Positions 24,205 to 31,484 of a stretch of 33,286 bases of DNA are shown here, piece by piece; positions within the stretch are counted from its first letter, which is position 1; each line of letters begins with the position of its first letter. The DNA is from Streptomyces sp. UW30 (GTDB lineage: Bacteria; Actinomycetota; Actinomycetes; Streptomycetales; Streptomycetaceae). The stretch spans positions 28,928-62,213 of the forward strand of contig NZ_RDBN01000008.1 of the NCBI RefSeq assembly GCF_008042075.1, in the 5' to 3' direction. Both the position numbers and the translations under genes were made by a program. The notes under the pieces are model-generated. The model made no database searches, was not told the DNA's origin, and saw only the letters and a list, made by a program, of their open reading frames with translations.

Positions 24205-25758
24205 CTAGGCGCTCTGTCCCGTGAGGATCGCCGCGGCACGCTCGGCGACGGCGAGTACGGTCGCGTTGGTGTTGGCGGCGACGATCGAGGGCATGACGGA
24301 GGCGTCCGCGACCCTGAGGCCGCCGATGCCATGTACCCGGAGGTCCGGGTCCACGACGGCGCGTTCGCCGGTGCCGATGGCACAGGTGCCCACGAGGTGG
24401 CCGTACGAGCTGGTGGCCAGTTTGACGTACTCGCGCATCTCCGCGTCGCCGATGACCTCCTCGCCCGGGGCCAACTCGCCGGTCCGCCACGGATCCAGCG
24501 CGTTCGCGGTACCCATCCGACGGGCTCGACGCAGGGCGGTCACCATCAGGTCCAGGTCGCGTGGATCCGTGTAGTAGCCGAGATCGATGAGGGGGGACTC
24601 GCGGGGATCGGGATCGGCCAGCTCGAGGCTGCCGCGGCTGTACGGCCGCTGCAGTGAGCAGAGGACCGAGTAGCCGTCCATCCGCTCCGGCTGCCAGGCC
24701 GAACTGCCCCACGGTTCCACGGCTGCGCCGGGCCCTCGGTGCGGCAGGGGAAAGTGCACGAACACGAGTTGCAGGTCCGGGTCCGCGGCCGGGTCGCTGC
24801 GCAGCACCACGTGCGGGGTGTCCGGCATGCCGCCGGCGTCGACGGGCTCCCTCGTCGTGAACGTGACCTGGGCGAAGGGGTGGTCCTGCAGGTTCTCCCC
24901 GACGCCGGGCAGGTGGTGTACGACGTCGATGGCGAGGCGCCGTAGCTGTTCGGCCGGCCCGACCCCCGACGCCAGCAACAGGTGCGGTGATCCGATCGCT
25001 CCCGCCGCGAGCACGACGTCCCGGGCGGGCCGTGCCGTGCGCCGCTGTCCGCCGAGGATGTATTCCACGCCGGTGCACTGGCGCCCTTCGAAGAGCAGCC
25101 GCTGGACGAACGCGTCCGCGACGACGGTGAGGTTCGGCCGGTCGCGGGCCTGGCCGAGATAGGCGTCGGCGGCGCTCTGGCGGGCGAAGTCCACGAGGTT
25201 CATCTCGGTGCGCGCGACCCCCTCGGTCTGCTCGCCGTTTCCGTCCGCCGTGGTGGGCGCGCCGGACTCGGCAGCGGCCCGGTAGCAGGCGTCGTAGAAG
25301 GATCCGGGCTCCGCCGCCGGACCCGGGGCCACCCGCATGGGTCCGTCCGTGCCACGCCACCGGGGGGCCATGCCGTCGGCCCGCTCGCTGCGCCGGAGAT
25401 ACGGCAGCAGGGTGTCGAAGTTCCAGCCCGTGGCCCCGGCCTGTTCCCACGCGTCGTAGCTGGATCGGTGGGCGCGGACGTGCGCCATCGAGTTGATGGC
25501 GCTGCTGCCCCCGATCACCCGGCCGCGCGGCACCGGAACGACCACGCCGTCCAGTCCTGCCTGGGGCGTGCTGCGGAACGACCAGTCGACGCCGGAGTCC
25601 CACATGCCGACGTAGTCCAGCGGGTTGTCGGGAGCCTTGTCGGCGCCGGCCTCGATCAGGAGGACGCGCGTGGCCCGGTTCTCCGACAGTCGGGCTGCGA
25701 GCACGCAGCCCGCGGTTCCCGCACCCACCACGACGAAGTCGTAGTCGTAGTCGTTCAT
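24205..25758 (-). CDS. GMC-family FAD oxidoreductase (choline dehydrogenase-like)
   Basis: A 517-residue glucose-methanol-choline oxidoreductase, full length, that oxidises an alcohol using FAD. It has the N-terminal ADP-binding fold (DFVVVGAGTAGCVLAARLSE), the first GMC signature GRVIGGSSAINSMAHVR, the second AAGAIGSPHLLLASGVGP, the catalytic His in SSYGHLVGTCAIG, and the C-terminal NTNATVLAVAERAA. The electron acceptor (oxygen or another) and the alcohol are unknown. It has no export signal. The start at 25758 follows a weak GGGAC site. A GTGAACC-N16-CGTAGAG element at 25814-25843 gives a transcription start about 50 bp before the ATG and links the gene to the ECF sigma factor encoded at 29507. 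A hairpin terminator follows. Confidence 0.9.
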   Translation of the reverse strand: MNDYDYDFVVVGAGTAGCVLAARLSENRATRVLLIEAGADKAPDNPLDYVGMWDSGVDWSFRSTPQAGLDGVVVPVPRGRVIGGSSAINSMAHVRAHRSSYDAWEQAGATGWNFDTLLPYLRRSERADGMAPRWRGTDGPMRVAPGPAAEPGSFYDACYRAAAESGAPTTADGNGEQTEGVARTEMNLVDFARQSAADAYLGQARDRPNLTVVADAFVQRLLFEGRQCTGVEYILGGQRRTARPARDVVLAAGAIGSPHLLLASGVGPAEQLRRLAIDVVHHLPGVGENLQDHPFAQVTFTTREPVDAGGMPDTPHVVLRSDPAADPDLQLVFVHFPLPHRGPGAAVEPWGSSAWQPERMDGYSVLCSLQRPYSRGSLELADPDPRESPLIDLGYYTDPRDLDLMVTALRRARRMGTANALDPWRTGELAPGEEVIGDAEMREYVKLATSSYGHLVGTCAIGTGERAVVDPDLRVHGIGGLRVADASVMPSIVAANTNATVLAVAERAAAILTGQSA

Positions 25759-25813
25759 TGTCTCTGTCCCGTCGTTGTCGTCCGTGCTGTCGTCCTGCTC
25801 TGGCGCCAGGGGT

Positions 25814-25843
25814 CTCTACGACCTCGGCGCCGGGCAGGTTCAC
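25814..25843 (-). promoter_or_regulatory. ECF-type promoter of the GMC oxidoreductase gene
   Basis: On the minus strand GTGAACC (25843-25837) is followed after exactly 16 bases by CGTAGAG (25820-25814). The same element with identical spacing precedes the anti-sigma gene and the catalase-like gene. The 13-base block containing the -10 part (25811-25823) is identical to that of the catalase-like gene. It resembles SigL-type promoters (TGAACC/CGT). Confidence 0.7.
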
Positions 25844-25895
25844 TGCCGACGGCATCGGGCGTCCCGCGCGGGGGCGTCCGTGGACGGGGCGGGTT

Positions 25896-28800
25896 TCAGC
25901 AGAAGGCCGCGAGGACGGAGGGGCCGCCGAGCGGCCAGTCGTGCGTGCGGAGCGCGTCGGTGTGCGTGGGCGGTGTGTGCCGGTGGGCTTCCAGGCTGTC
26001 GAGGAGGACGCCGACGGCACGGCGGGCCTGCGGTTCGAGCAGTCGCGACTGCATCTCACGCACCAGGTCGATGTGCGGCCGGGCGTCGTCCCCGTGGCCC
26101 GGTTCGCCGGCCGCGTGCCGGACCGCTGCCAGGCCCGCGCCCGCGACGGCTCTGCGGTCGAGCGGAGCCGTGGAGTTCGCCCAGGTACGGCGGAATGCGG
26201 CCGCCGCCTCGGAGAGCCGGCCGCCCTGGAGCATCAGCACACCGCGCAGATTGCCGACCGCCGCGTGCAGATCCTCGGCGCCGATCTCGTCCGCCAGGCG
26301 GTGTACGTCCGTCAACCGCCGCTCGACCGCGGCGTGGTCGCCCTCGGCGAGATCAAGGAATCCGACGCGCAGAACGGCGTACGCCCACCGGATGCGGGCG
26401 CCGACGGAGCCGAAGACGGCCGCGGCCTCGGTCCAGCGGCGCCGCGCGCTTTCGCGACGACCGTCGCTCTCCTCCGCGTCGCCGCAGAGGGTGAGCGACC
26501 AGGCTCGGGCGAAGGCGTCGTCGGCCGCGGTGGCAACCTCCACGGCGGTCAGGGCGTGCCCGCGGGCGCCTTCGGCGTCCCCGTGCCGAAGGCAGTACAT
26601 CGACCATTTGGTCTGCAGGACGACCCGCTCCCAGTACAGATCCGTGCCCGTCACGGCGGCGTCCGCCGTGACGAACAACTGCTCAAGATCCTCCCGCCCG
26701 TTCAGCATCGCGTGCAGCGGGTCGTAGCAGCGCCCCAGCACGGCGAGGACGGGGTTCCTCGCGCGCCGCCAGACCTCGCGGTGCCGCTCGGCCAGTGCGC
26801 CGGCCTCGGCGTAGCGACCCGACATGTAGTTCAGCCAGACCAGCCAGGCGATCGTGTAGAAGAGCGCCCACTCCTCGTCATCCCCGATCGGCCGCGTTCC
26901 GGTGTCCTCCGCGGCGGCGTCGTACGCCCGCAGGCTGCGCCGCAGAGGTTCGATGCCTTCCTCCTCACGTCCGCTGATGAACCAGTAGTAGCCCAGGCGC
27001 GCTTCCAGCAGCAGCGATCGGGAGGGGCGGGCGCCGGCCGCCATGAGTTCGGAGGCCGCGCGGAGGTTCGCGCCCTCCTCGGTGAGCCGTCGGGCCCACC
27101 ACTGCTGGTCGCCGGAGGCGACGCCCTCGGCGGCTTCCCGGGCGAAGTCCGCGGCCCAGCCCATGAAGCGTTCCTCGGCGTCCTGCGCGAAGCCCGATTC
27201 CCGTAGCCGTATGAGCGCGTACTCGCGGACCGTCTCCAGCATCCGCAGTCGGCTGCCGAAGGGTGTGGTGGTGGGGACCAGAAGGGAACTGTCGACCAGA
27301 CGGGCCAGGACGGTGAGCGATTCCGAGTCGTCCGTCGGTGGGAACGGGGCGATCTCCTCCGCCGTTTCGATGGAGCAGCCGCCTGCGTACAGGGCCAGCT
27401 GTGTGAGCACCTGCTGTGCGCTCTCGTCCAGGAGGTCGTAGCTCCAGTCGAGCACCGCTCGCAGGGTGCGGTGCCTGGGCGGTGCGGTGCGGTCCCCTTT
27501 GGCCAGCAGGGCGAAACGGTTGTCGAGGCGGGCCTCGATCTCCCGGACCGAGAGCAGGCGGACGTGGGCGGCGGCCAGTTCCACTGCCAGCGGCAGGCCG
27601 TCGAGCCTGCCGCACAGGGAGCGGACGTCGCGCATCGCGCTCTCCTGCGTGGCAGCCACGGCGAACGCGGGATCAGCCATGACGGCGCGGGCGACGAAGA
27701 GCCGGGCGGCTTCGTCGTCGGTCATCGGCGACAGCGGATAAAGCGCCTCGGTGGATATCTCCAGCGGCGCCCTGCTCGTGGTGATGACGGTCAGTGCGGG
27801 GCATGCGCTCAGCAGGGTTGCGACCACCGGCGCGACGGCGTCGAGCAGATGCTCGCAGTTGTCCAGGACCAGGAGGGTTCGTCGCCCGGCCAGGAACGAC
27901 GTGAGCCGGTGGACGTAGTCGTGGGGGCGCTGGTCGGGACGCACCGAGGTGTCCGACAAGCCGAGCGTGCCCGCGATCGCCGCGGGGACGGCAGCGACGT
28001 CGACCGGCGCCAGGTCGACCCACCAGACGGCGTCGTAGGAGCGGACCGACAGCGCGCAGACCTCGAGCGCCAGTCGGGTCTTTCCCACGCCGCCCGGCCC
28101 CAGCACGGTCACCAAGCGCTCACGGGCGACCATGGCACGTACGGCGTCGACGGCGTCGCGGCGCCCGATGAACTTCCCCAGCGGCCGGACCAGATTGCCC
28201 TCGGTGGACGCCGCCCGAGAAGCGGCAGGACGGCGGGACGGCTCCGGCCTCGCTTCCGAGCTCACGGCAAGCAGCCCGCGAACCGGATCCTCGTCGCGGA
28301 GGATCGCGGCATGCAGCTGACGGAGCTCGGACGACGGGTCGGCGCCGAGTTCGGATCGCAGGAGGCGGCGGCCGGTCTCGTAGACCTCCAATGCCTCGGC
28401 GGGCCGGCCGCCGCGGTGGAGCGCGAGCATGAGCCGGGCCCGGGAGCGCTCGCGCAGCGGTACCGTCGCGACCAGCGCCTTCAGCTCGGCGATGACCTCG
28501 TCGGCGCGCCCGAGTTCCACGGCGGCGAAGGCGGCGTCCTCCAGAGCGCTTTGGCGCAGGTCCTCCAGACGTGCCCGTTCACCGTCGAAGAACCGGCCCG
28601 GCAGATCTTCCAGCGCCTGGCCGTGCCATCGCGACAGGCCCCGCCGAAGACGCTCTTCTGCCTGGCGGTACGCCCCTTCGGCCAGGCGCTTGCGGCCCTC
28701 TTGTACGTCGGCCTCGTACAGCGGTACGTCGATGTCGTCGCCCGGTCCCAGGACGATCCGGTACCCGCCGTGCCGGAACAGCAGTCGGCCGTCCTCGCCC

Positions 28801-29036
28801 ACGGCCGCGAGAGCCGCGCGGATCTTGGTGATCTGGACCTGGAGGGCGTTGACGGGGTCCTTGGCCTCCCGCTCTCCCCAGACGACGTCGATGAGGGCAT
28901 CGCGCTGCACGACATCGCCGTCGGCGAGCAGCAGACAGCCGAGGATCGCGCGGGGTACCGCCCCGGGCACGGCCACCGCGCCGCCGTCACCTGCAAGTTC
29001 GAGGCGGCCGAGCAATCGAATGCGCATGCCCGGCAT
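25896..29036 (-). CDS. SARP-type transcriptional regulator with NB-ARC and TPR domains (AfsR-like)
   Basis: A 1046-residue regulator. The N-terminal winged-helix OmpR-like DNA-binding domain (about 5-95, VQRDALIDVVWGE and NALQVQITKIRAAL) and bacterial transcriptional activation domain (about 100-250) are followed by an NB-ARC ATPase: GPGGVGKTRLAL with Lys319, and LLVLDNCEHLLDA. The C-terminal half is a helical TPR-like array (about 600-1040). SARPs with this layout activate secondary-metabolism or global response genes in an ATP-dependent way. ATG 29036 (MPGMRIRLLG) or ATG 29027 are both possible, with a GGGGGA site upstream. It is divergent from the anti-sigma gene and shares a 99-bp intergenic region with its ECF-type promoter, so the sigma circuit may influence it. 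Targets are unknown. Confidence 0.9.
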   Translation of the reverse strand: MPGMRIRLLGRLELAGDGGAVAVPGAVPRAILGCLLLADGDVVQRDALIDVVWGEREAKDPVNALQVQITKIRAALAAVGEDGRLLFRHGGYRIVLGPGDDIDVPLYEADVQEGRKRLAEGAYRQAEERLRRGLSRWHGQALEDLPGRFFDGERARLEDLRQSALEDAAFAAVELGRADEVIAELKALVATVPLRERSRARLMLALHRGGRPAEALEVYETGRRLLRSELGADPSSELRQLHAAILRDEDPVRGLLAVSSEARPEPSRRPAASRAASTEGNLVRPLGKFIGRRDAVDAVRAMVARERLVTVLGPGGVGKTRLALEVCALSVRSYDAVWWVDLAPVDVAAVPAAIAGTLGLSDTSVRPDQRPHDYVHRLTSFLAGRRTLLVLDNCEHLLDAVAPVVATLLSACPALTVITTSRAPLEISTEALYPLSPMTDDEAARLFVARAVMADPAFAVAATQESAMRDVRSLCGRLDGLPLAVELAAAHVRLLSVREIEARLDNRFALLAKGDRTAPPRHRTLRAVLDWSYDLLDESAQQVLTQLALYAGGCSIETAEEIAPFPPTDDSESLTVLARLVDSSLLVPTTTPFGSRLRMLETVREYALIRLRESGFAQDAEERFMGWAADFAREAAEGVASGDQQWWARRLTEEGANLRAASELMAAGARPSRSLLLEARLGYYWFISGREEEGIEPLRRSLRAYDAAAEDTGTRPIGDDEEWALFYTIAWLVWLNYMSGRYAEAGALAERHREVWRRARNPVLAVLGRCYDPLHAMLNGREDLEQLFVTADAAVTGTDLYWERVVLQTKWSMYCLRHGDAEGARGHALTAVEVATAADDAFARAWSLTLCGDAEESDGRRESARRRWTEAAAVFGSVGARIRWAYAVLRVGFLDLAEGDHAAVERRLTDVHRLADEIGAEDLHAAVGNLRGVLMLQGGRLSEAAAAFRRTWANSTAPLDRRAVAGAGLAAVRHAAGEPGHGDDARPHIDLVREMQSRLLEPQARRAVGVLLDSLEAHRHTPPTHTDALRTHDWPLGGPSVLAAFC

Positions 29037-29066
29037 TGTCCCCCGTCTGCGCACCGGACCGTGTCC

Positions 29067-29096
29067 GTGAACCGACCCGACAGCGTGCTCGTAGAG
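29067..29096 (+). promoter_or_regulatory. ECF-type promoter of the anti-sigma/sigma genes
   Basis: GTGAACC (29067-29073), 16 bases, CGTAGAG (29090-29096), about 40 bp before the anti-sigma start codon. It is the same bipartite element as at 25814-25843 and 31237-31266, here reading toward the sigma gene, as expected for autoregulation. Confidence 0.7.
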
Positions 29097-29135
29097 CGAA
29101 CAGCGGAGGTGACGCACTACTTCACAGGAGGCAAG

Positions 29136-29381
29136 GTGACATGCCGGCAAGAACAAGCCGCACTCGTTCTCCACGCGATGACGGCACTGGACCCCCGCAC
29201 GTCCGAACGGATCGCGGGGCACCTGCGCAGGTGCCCCGCCTGTGCGGACGAGGCCGCACAACTGATGGCCACGCTCTCCACCCTCCGATCGGTTCCGAGC
29301 GAGGTGATCGTCGGCGACTGGGGAGACAAGGTGACCCCACTGCGGGAAGCGGCGGTCCGGAGCGTCGTCGATCCGGACTGA
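29136..29381 (+). CDS. zinc-binding anti-sigma factor (ZAS family, soluble)
   Basis: An 81-residue protein with C3-x25-H29-x3-C33-x2-C36 (GHLRRCPACAD). This is precisely the ligand spacing of RsrA (C11-x25-H37-x3-C41-x2-C44), a redox-sensing anti-sigma factor that binds zinc and releases its sigma factor on thiol oxidation. There is no membrane helix, so it should act in the cytosol on the ECF sigma factor encoded 125 bp downstream. GTG 29136 is chosen because AGGAGG lies four bases upstream; the longer frame upstream runs antisense through the SARP gene. It precedes its sigma gene, whereas anti-sigma genes usually follow. Redox sensing is inference from the zinc motif. An ECF-type promoter lies at 29067-29096. 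Confidence 0.8.
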   Translation: MTCRQEQAALVLHAMTALDPRTSERIAGHLRRCPACADEAAQLMATLSTLRSVPSEVIVGDWGDKVTPLREAAVRSVVDPD

Positions 29382-29440
29382 GCACGGCCGACAGGCGCGG
29401 GTAAGCGCGAGGAAGGCACGAGGAAAGCGGGTGCCGCGAC

Positions 29441-29470
29441 GGTCGTCTCATCCAGTTCGATGAGACGGCC
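29441..29470 (+). other. stem-loop between anti-sigma and sigma genes
   Basis: CGTCTCAT (29444-29451) and ATGAGACG (29460-29467) pair perfectly over an 8-base loop, extended by a G-U and two G-C pairs to an 11-bp stem. It lies 59 bp after the anti-sigma stop and 36 bp before the sigma start, and has no T-tract. It could be an attenuator or mRNA-processing signal that sets the anti-sigma/sigma ratio, or an operator. Confidence 0.55.
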
Positions 29471-29506
29471 TCCCCGTGCGGAGCGGGTGCGCCGGAGGGG
29501 TTCCCC

Positions 29507-30079
29507 ATGACGCACGACACCTTGAACCGCGACGGGCGGCCGGGCTGCCACGGCAGCGGCCGGTGCGACAACACCCGGGCGGAGCAGTTCATCCGCGCCG
29601 TGTACGACCAACACGGCGCGTTTCTGCTGAGAGTGGCCACCGGACTGCTCGCCGGCGACAGCCATCACGCCCAGGACCTCGTCCAGGAGACGGTGCTGCG
29701 CGCCTGGCGGCACGCGGACTCGCTCGACCCGCAAGCCATGGGCATCCGCTCATGGCTCGGGCATGTCCTGCGCAATCTCGTCATCGACGGTCGGCGCGCC
29801 AGGCGAAGGCGCCCTCCGGAGACGACCGACGAGGTGCTCGTCGAACTGCCGGTGTCCGATCACACCGAGACCCTCCACACCGCGAAAGTGGTTCGCGAAG
29901 CTCTGGCGGGCCTCTCGCTGCAGCACCGCGAAGTGCTGGTCCACGTCCTGTACTTGGACCAGTCGGTGGCCCGGACGGCGAAGACGCTCGGCATACCGCC
30001 GGGAACCGTCAAGTCCCGTACGCACCTGGCGCTCAAGGCCTTGCGGACGGCCCTGGCCGAGCGCGGCTACGTCCCCTGA
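29507..30079 (+). CDS. ECF RNA polymerase sigma factor (SigL-like)
   Basis: A 190-residue group 4 sigma-70 factor. Region 2 (about 27-100) contains HHAQDLVQETVLRAWRHA and RSWLGHVLRNLVIDGRRA. Region 4 (about 128-185) contains LSLQHREVLVHVLYLDQSVA and TLGIPPGTVKSRTHLALKAL, which recognises the -35 element. There are no sigma regions 1 or 3 and no C-terminal extension. ATG 29507 has GGAGGGG upstream. It is next to a soluble ZAS anti-sigma gene. The bipartite element GTGAACC-N16-CGTAGAG before the anti-sigma gene and two other nearby genes resembles M. tuberculosis SigL promoters (TGAACC, CGT), so it probably directs its own operon and those genes. The inducing signal is unknown, but redox stress is the leading idea. 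Confidence 0.9.
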   Translation: MTHDTLNRDGRPGCHGSGRCDNTRAEQFIRAVYDQHGAFLLRVATGLLAGDSHHAQDLVQETVLRAWRHADSLDPQAMGIRSWLGHVLRNLVIDGRRARRRRPPETTDEVLVELPVSDHTETLHTAKVVREALAGLSLQHREVLVHVLYLDQSVARTAKTLGIPPGTVKSRTHLALKALRTALAERGYVP

Positions 30080-30148
30080 CGCGGCACGGCCGGATCATCG
30101 GGGCAGGGTCGGCACGCTGCCTCGGTAACGGTTGTACGCGTCAGCGCC

Positions 30149-30174
30149 CGGCCACGCCCGTCAGGGCACGGCCG
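30149..30174. terminator. possible bidirectional terminator between sigma factor and catalase-like gene
   Basis: A hairpin with a 5-bp outer and 4-bp inner GC stem, separated by a 2x2 mismatch, over the loop GTCA. It lies between two convergent genes (stops at 30079 and 30204). No T-tract. The rest of 30080-30203 shows no gene. Confidence 0.4.
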
Positions 30175-30203
30175 AGCGCCGCAGGACGCCTGCGCGCGGT
30201 GGA

Positions 30204-31136
30204 TCAGCTGTGCCGGCTGCGCCTGCTGAAGGACTCGGCGTAGGCGTGTGCCCGGAAGGCGAGCACGGGGTCGTCCGACAGCTCGATCCCGGCCGTGAGC
30301 CGCGTCGGGTCGAACTTCTGCCCGTCCCAGTGCTCCTGGTCCTCGACCGGCGTGGTGAGCTCCAACCGCCCGATCGTCAGCTCTTTGCGCTCCTCGGGCC
30401 ACGCGACGGTGGGGTCGTGCGTGGGGTCGCCGTCCTCACCCAGCTGTGCGTGGAGCGTGAACGCGGCCGGGCCGTGCCGCAGCCGCTCGTGGAACTCCCG
30501 GGTCAGATAGTCCGCTGCGCGGGTGGCGGCCTCCTCGGCGGTCAGCTCCGCACGGCCCGCCTCCGGCTCCCAGCGATACCGCACCGGCTGCCGCGCGCCC
30601 ACGGCGTCGACCCAGATGAAGGCATGCACGGCCCAGTACGCGGCGCTGCCGTAGCTGACCGGCACCGGCGGCACCTGCGTGATCGCCGCCGCGAGTTGCG
30701 GGTGCGCCGTGACGTGGGCCTGCACGGCTGCCGGGTCAGGACGGCCATCGACGGCGTCCGGCCTCAACGCCTCGGTCAGCCCGTGGAATTCGGCCGGAGT
30801 GGACGCCACGAACAGCGGCACGGTGATGCCGAGAAGGTCGGTGTGCGTGCCGTCCGGCAGGTGGAAGCGGGTCGCCATGCCACGGGTGACCGGCGCGGCG
30901 TCAGGAACGTGCGGATTCCCCTCCGAGTTCGAGAACCGCACCGTCACCGGAACCGGCCGATGCTGAAAGTGGGCGGCCGTGCTCAGCCCCGCGGCCTGGC
31001 CGGTCGGCGTGAACGTCCCCACGAAGCAGACACCCCGTGCGCTGGACCGGCGCAACCCCGGGTACGGCCCTGAGCCCATCCGCTCCATGCTGTCCACCAC
31101 CTGCACGACCGTGGGGGCGACCGGATCGTTCGACAT
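30204..31136 (-). CDS. catalase-fold haem protein, distal His replaced
   Basis: A 310-residue member of the small catalase-related peroxidase family (full catalases are about 480 or more). Family landmarks are ARGVCFVGTFTPT, VTVRFSNSEGNPHVPD, TRGMATRFHLPDG and the proximal haem-ligand helix DPVLAFRAHAYAESFSRR with R295 and Y299. In the distal pocket the catalytic His, normally in RR-x-H-A-K/R-G, is Ser32 (RRSSARG), and the distal Asn of true catalases is also absent (LLGITVPLF). H2O2 dismutation therefore seems unlikely; a peroxygenase, hydroperoxide-rearranging or haem-sensor role is possible. ATG 31136 has GGAGGAG upstream. A GTGAACC-N16-CGTAGAG element about 100 bp before the start ties it to the neighbouring ECF sigma factor. 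Confidence 0.85.
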   Translation of the reverse strand: MSNDPVAPTVVQVVDSMERMGSGPYPGLRRSSARGVCFVGTFTPTGQAAGLSTAAHFQHRPVPVTVRFSNSEGNPHVPDAAPVTRGMATRFHLPDGTHTDLLGITVPLFVASTPAEFHGLTEALRPDAVDGRPDPAAVQAHVTAHPQLAAAITQVPPVPVSYGSAAYWAVHAFIWVDAVGARQPVRYRWEPEAGRAELTAEEAATRAADYLTREFHERLRHGPAAFTLHAQLGEDGDPTHDPTVAWPEERKELTIGRLELTTPVEDQEHWDGQKFDPTRLTAGIELSDDPVLAFRAHAYAESFSRRSRHS

Positions 31137-31484
31137 GAGACTTCTCCTCCAAGAGCACAGCGGGTACCTCGACTCAGCGCGCCGGCTCCAGTAGTCCGGC
31201 AATGCGAGATCGTCCGGCACGCGCTTTGGCTGTGGTCTCTACGACCCGTAGCACCGGGGGGTTCACCGTTGGCCCGCACATCCGTCCTACGCCCCAGATG
31301 CACGGCCCCCGGAAAGCCTCAGTCCGCGGCTCTCGTTCGCAATGCGGGGTGCCTGCGCCACGCCTCAGCTGACCGCGTCGGGCGGTCCGTGCTCGGACCC
31401 ACCGGTTGCCCGCCGCACCCACCGATCCACGCGATCGGCCGATCGGTCCCCCGAGAACGCGGTGCCGTCGGCGGTCGCAGCAGG
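31137..31484. other. 348-bp intergenic region upstream of the catalase-like gene
   Basis: No convincing gene is seen. It holds the ECF-type promoter at 31237-31266, an overlapping small inverted repeat CTACG-ACC-CGTAG (31239-31251), and a perfect 14-bp palindrome (CGATCGGCCGATCG, 31432-31445) about 40 bp beyond the acyl-CoA dehydrogenase stop. The palindrome has no T-tract, so its role is open. Confidence 0.6.
31237..31266 (-). promoter_or_regulatory. ECF-type promoter of the catalase-like gene
   Basis: On the minus strand GTGAACC (31266-31260), 16 bases, CGTAGAG (31243-31237). It matches the elements before the GMC oxidoreductase and anti-sigma genes in both boxes and in spacing. The predicted leader is about 90 bases. 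Confidence 0.7.

Noticed and set aside
27471..29135. Long upstream extension of the anti-sigma frame through the SARP gene
   Set aside because: It is a shadow frame opposite a well-defined SARP coding region. A strong AGGAGG site fixes the start at 29136.
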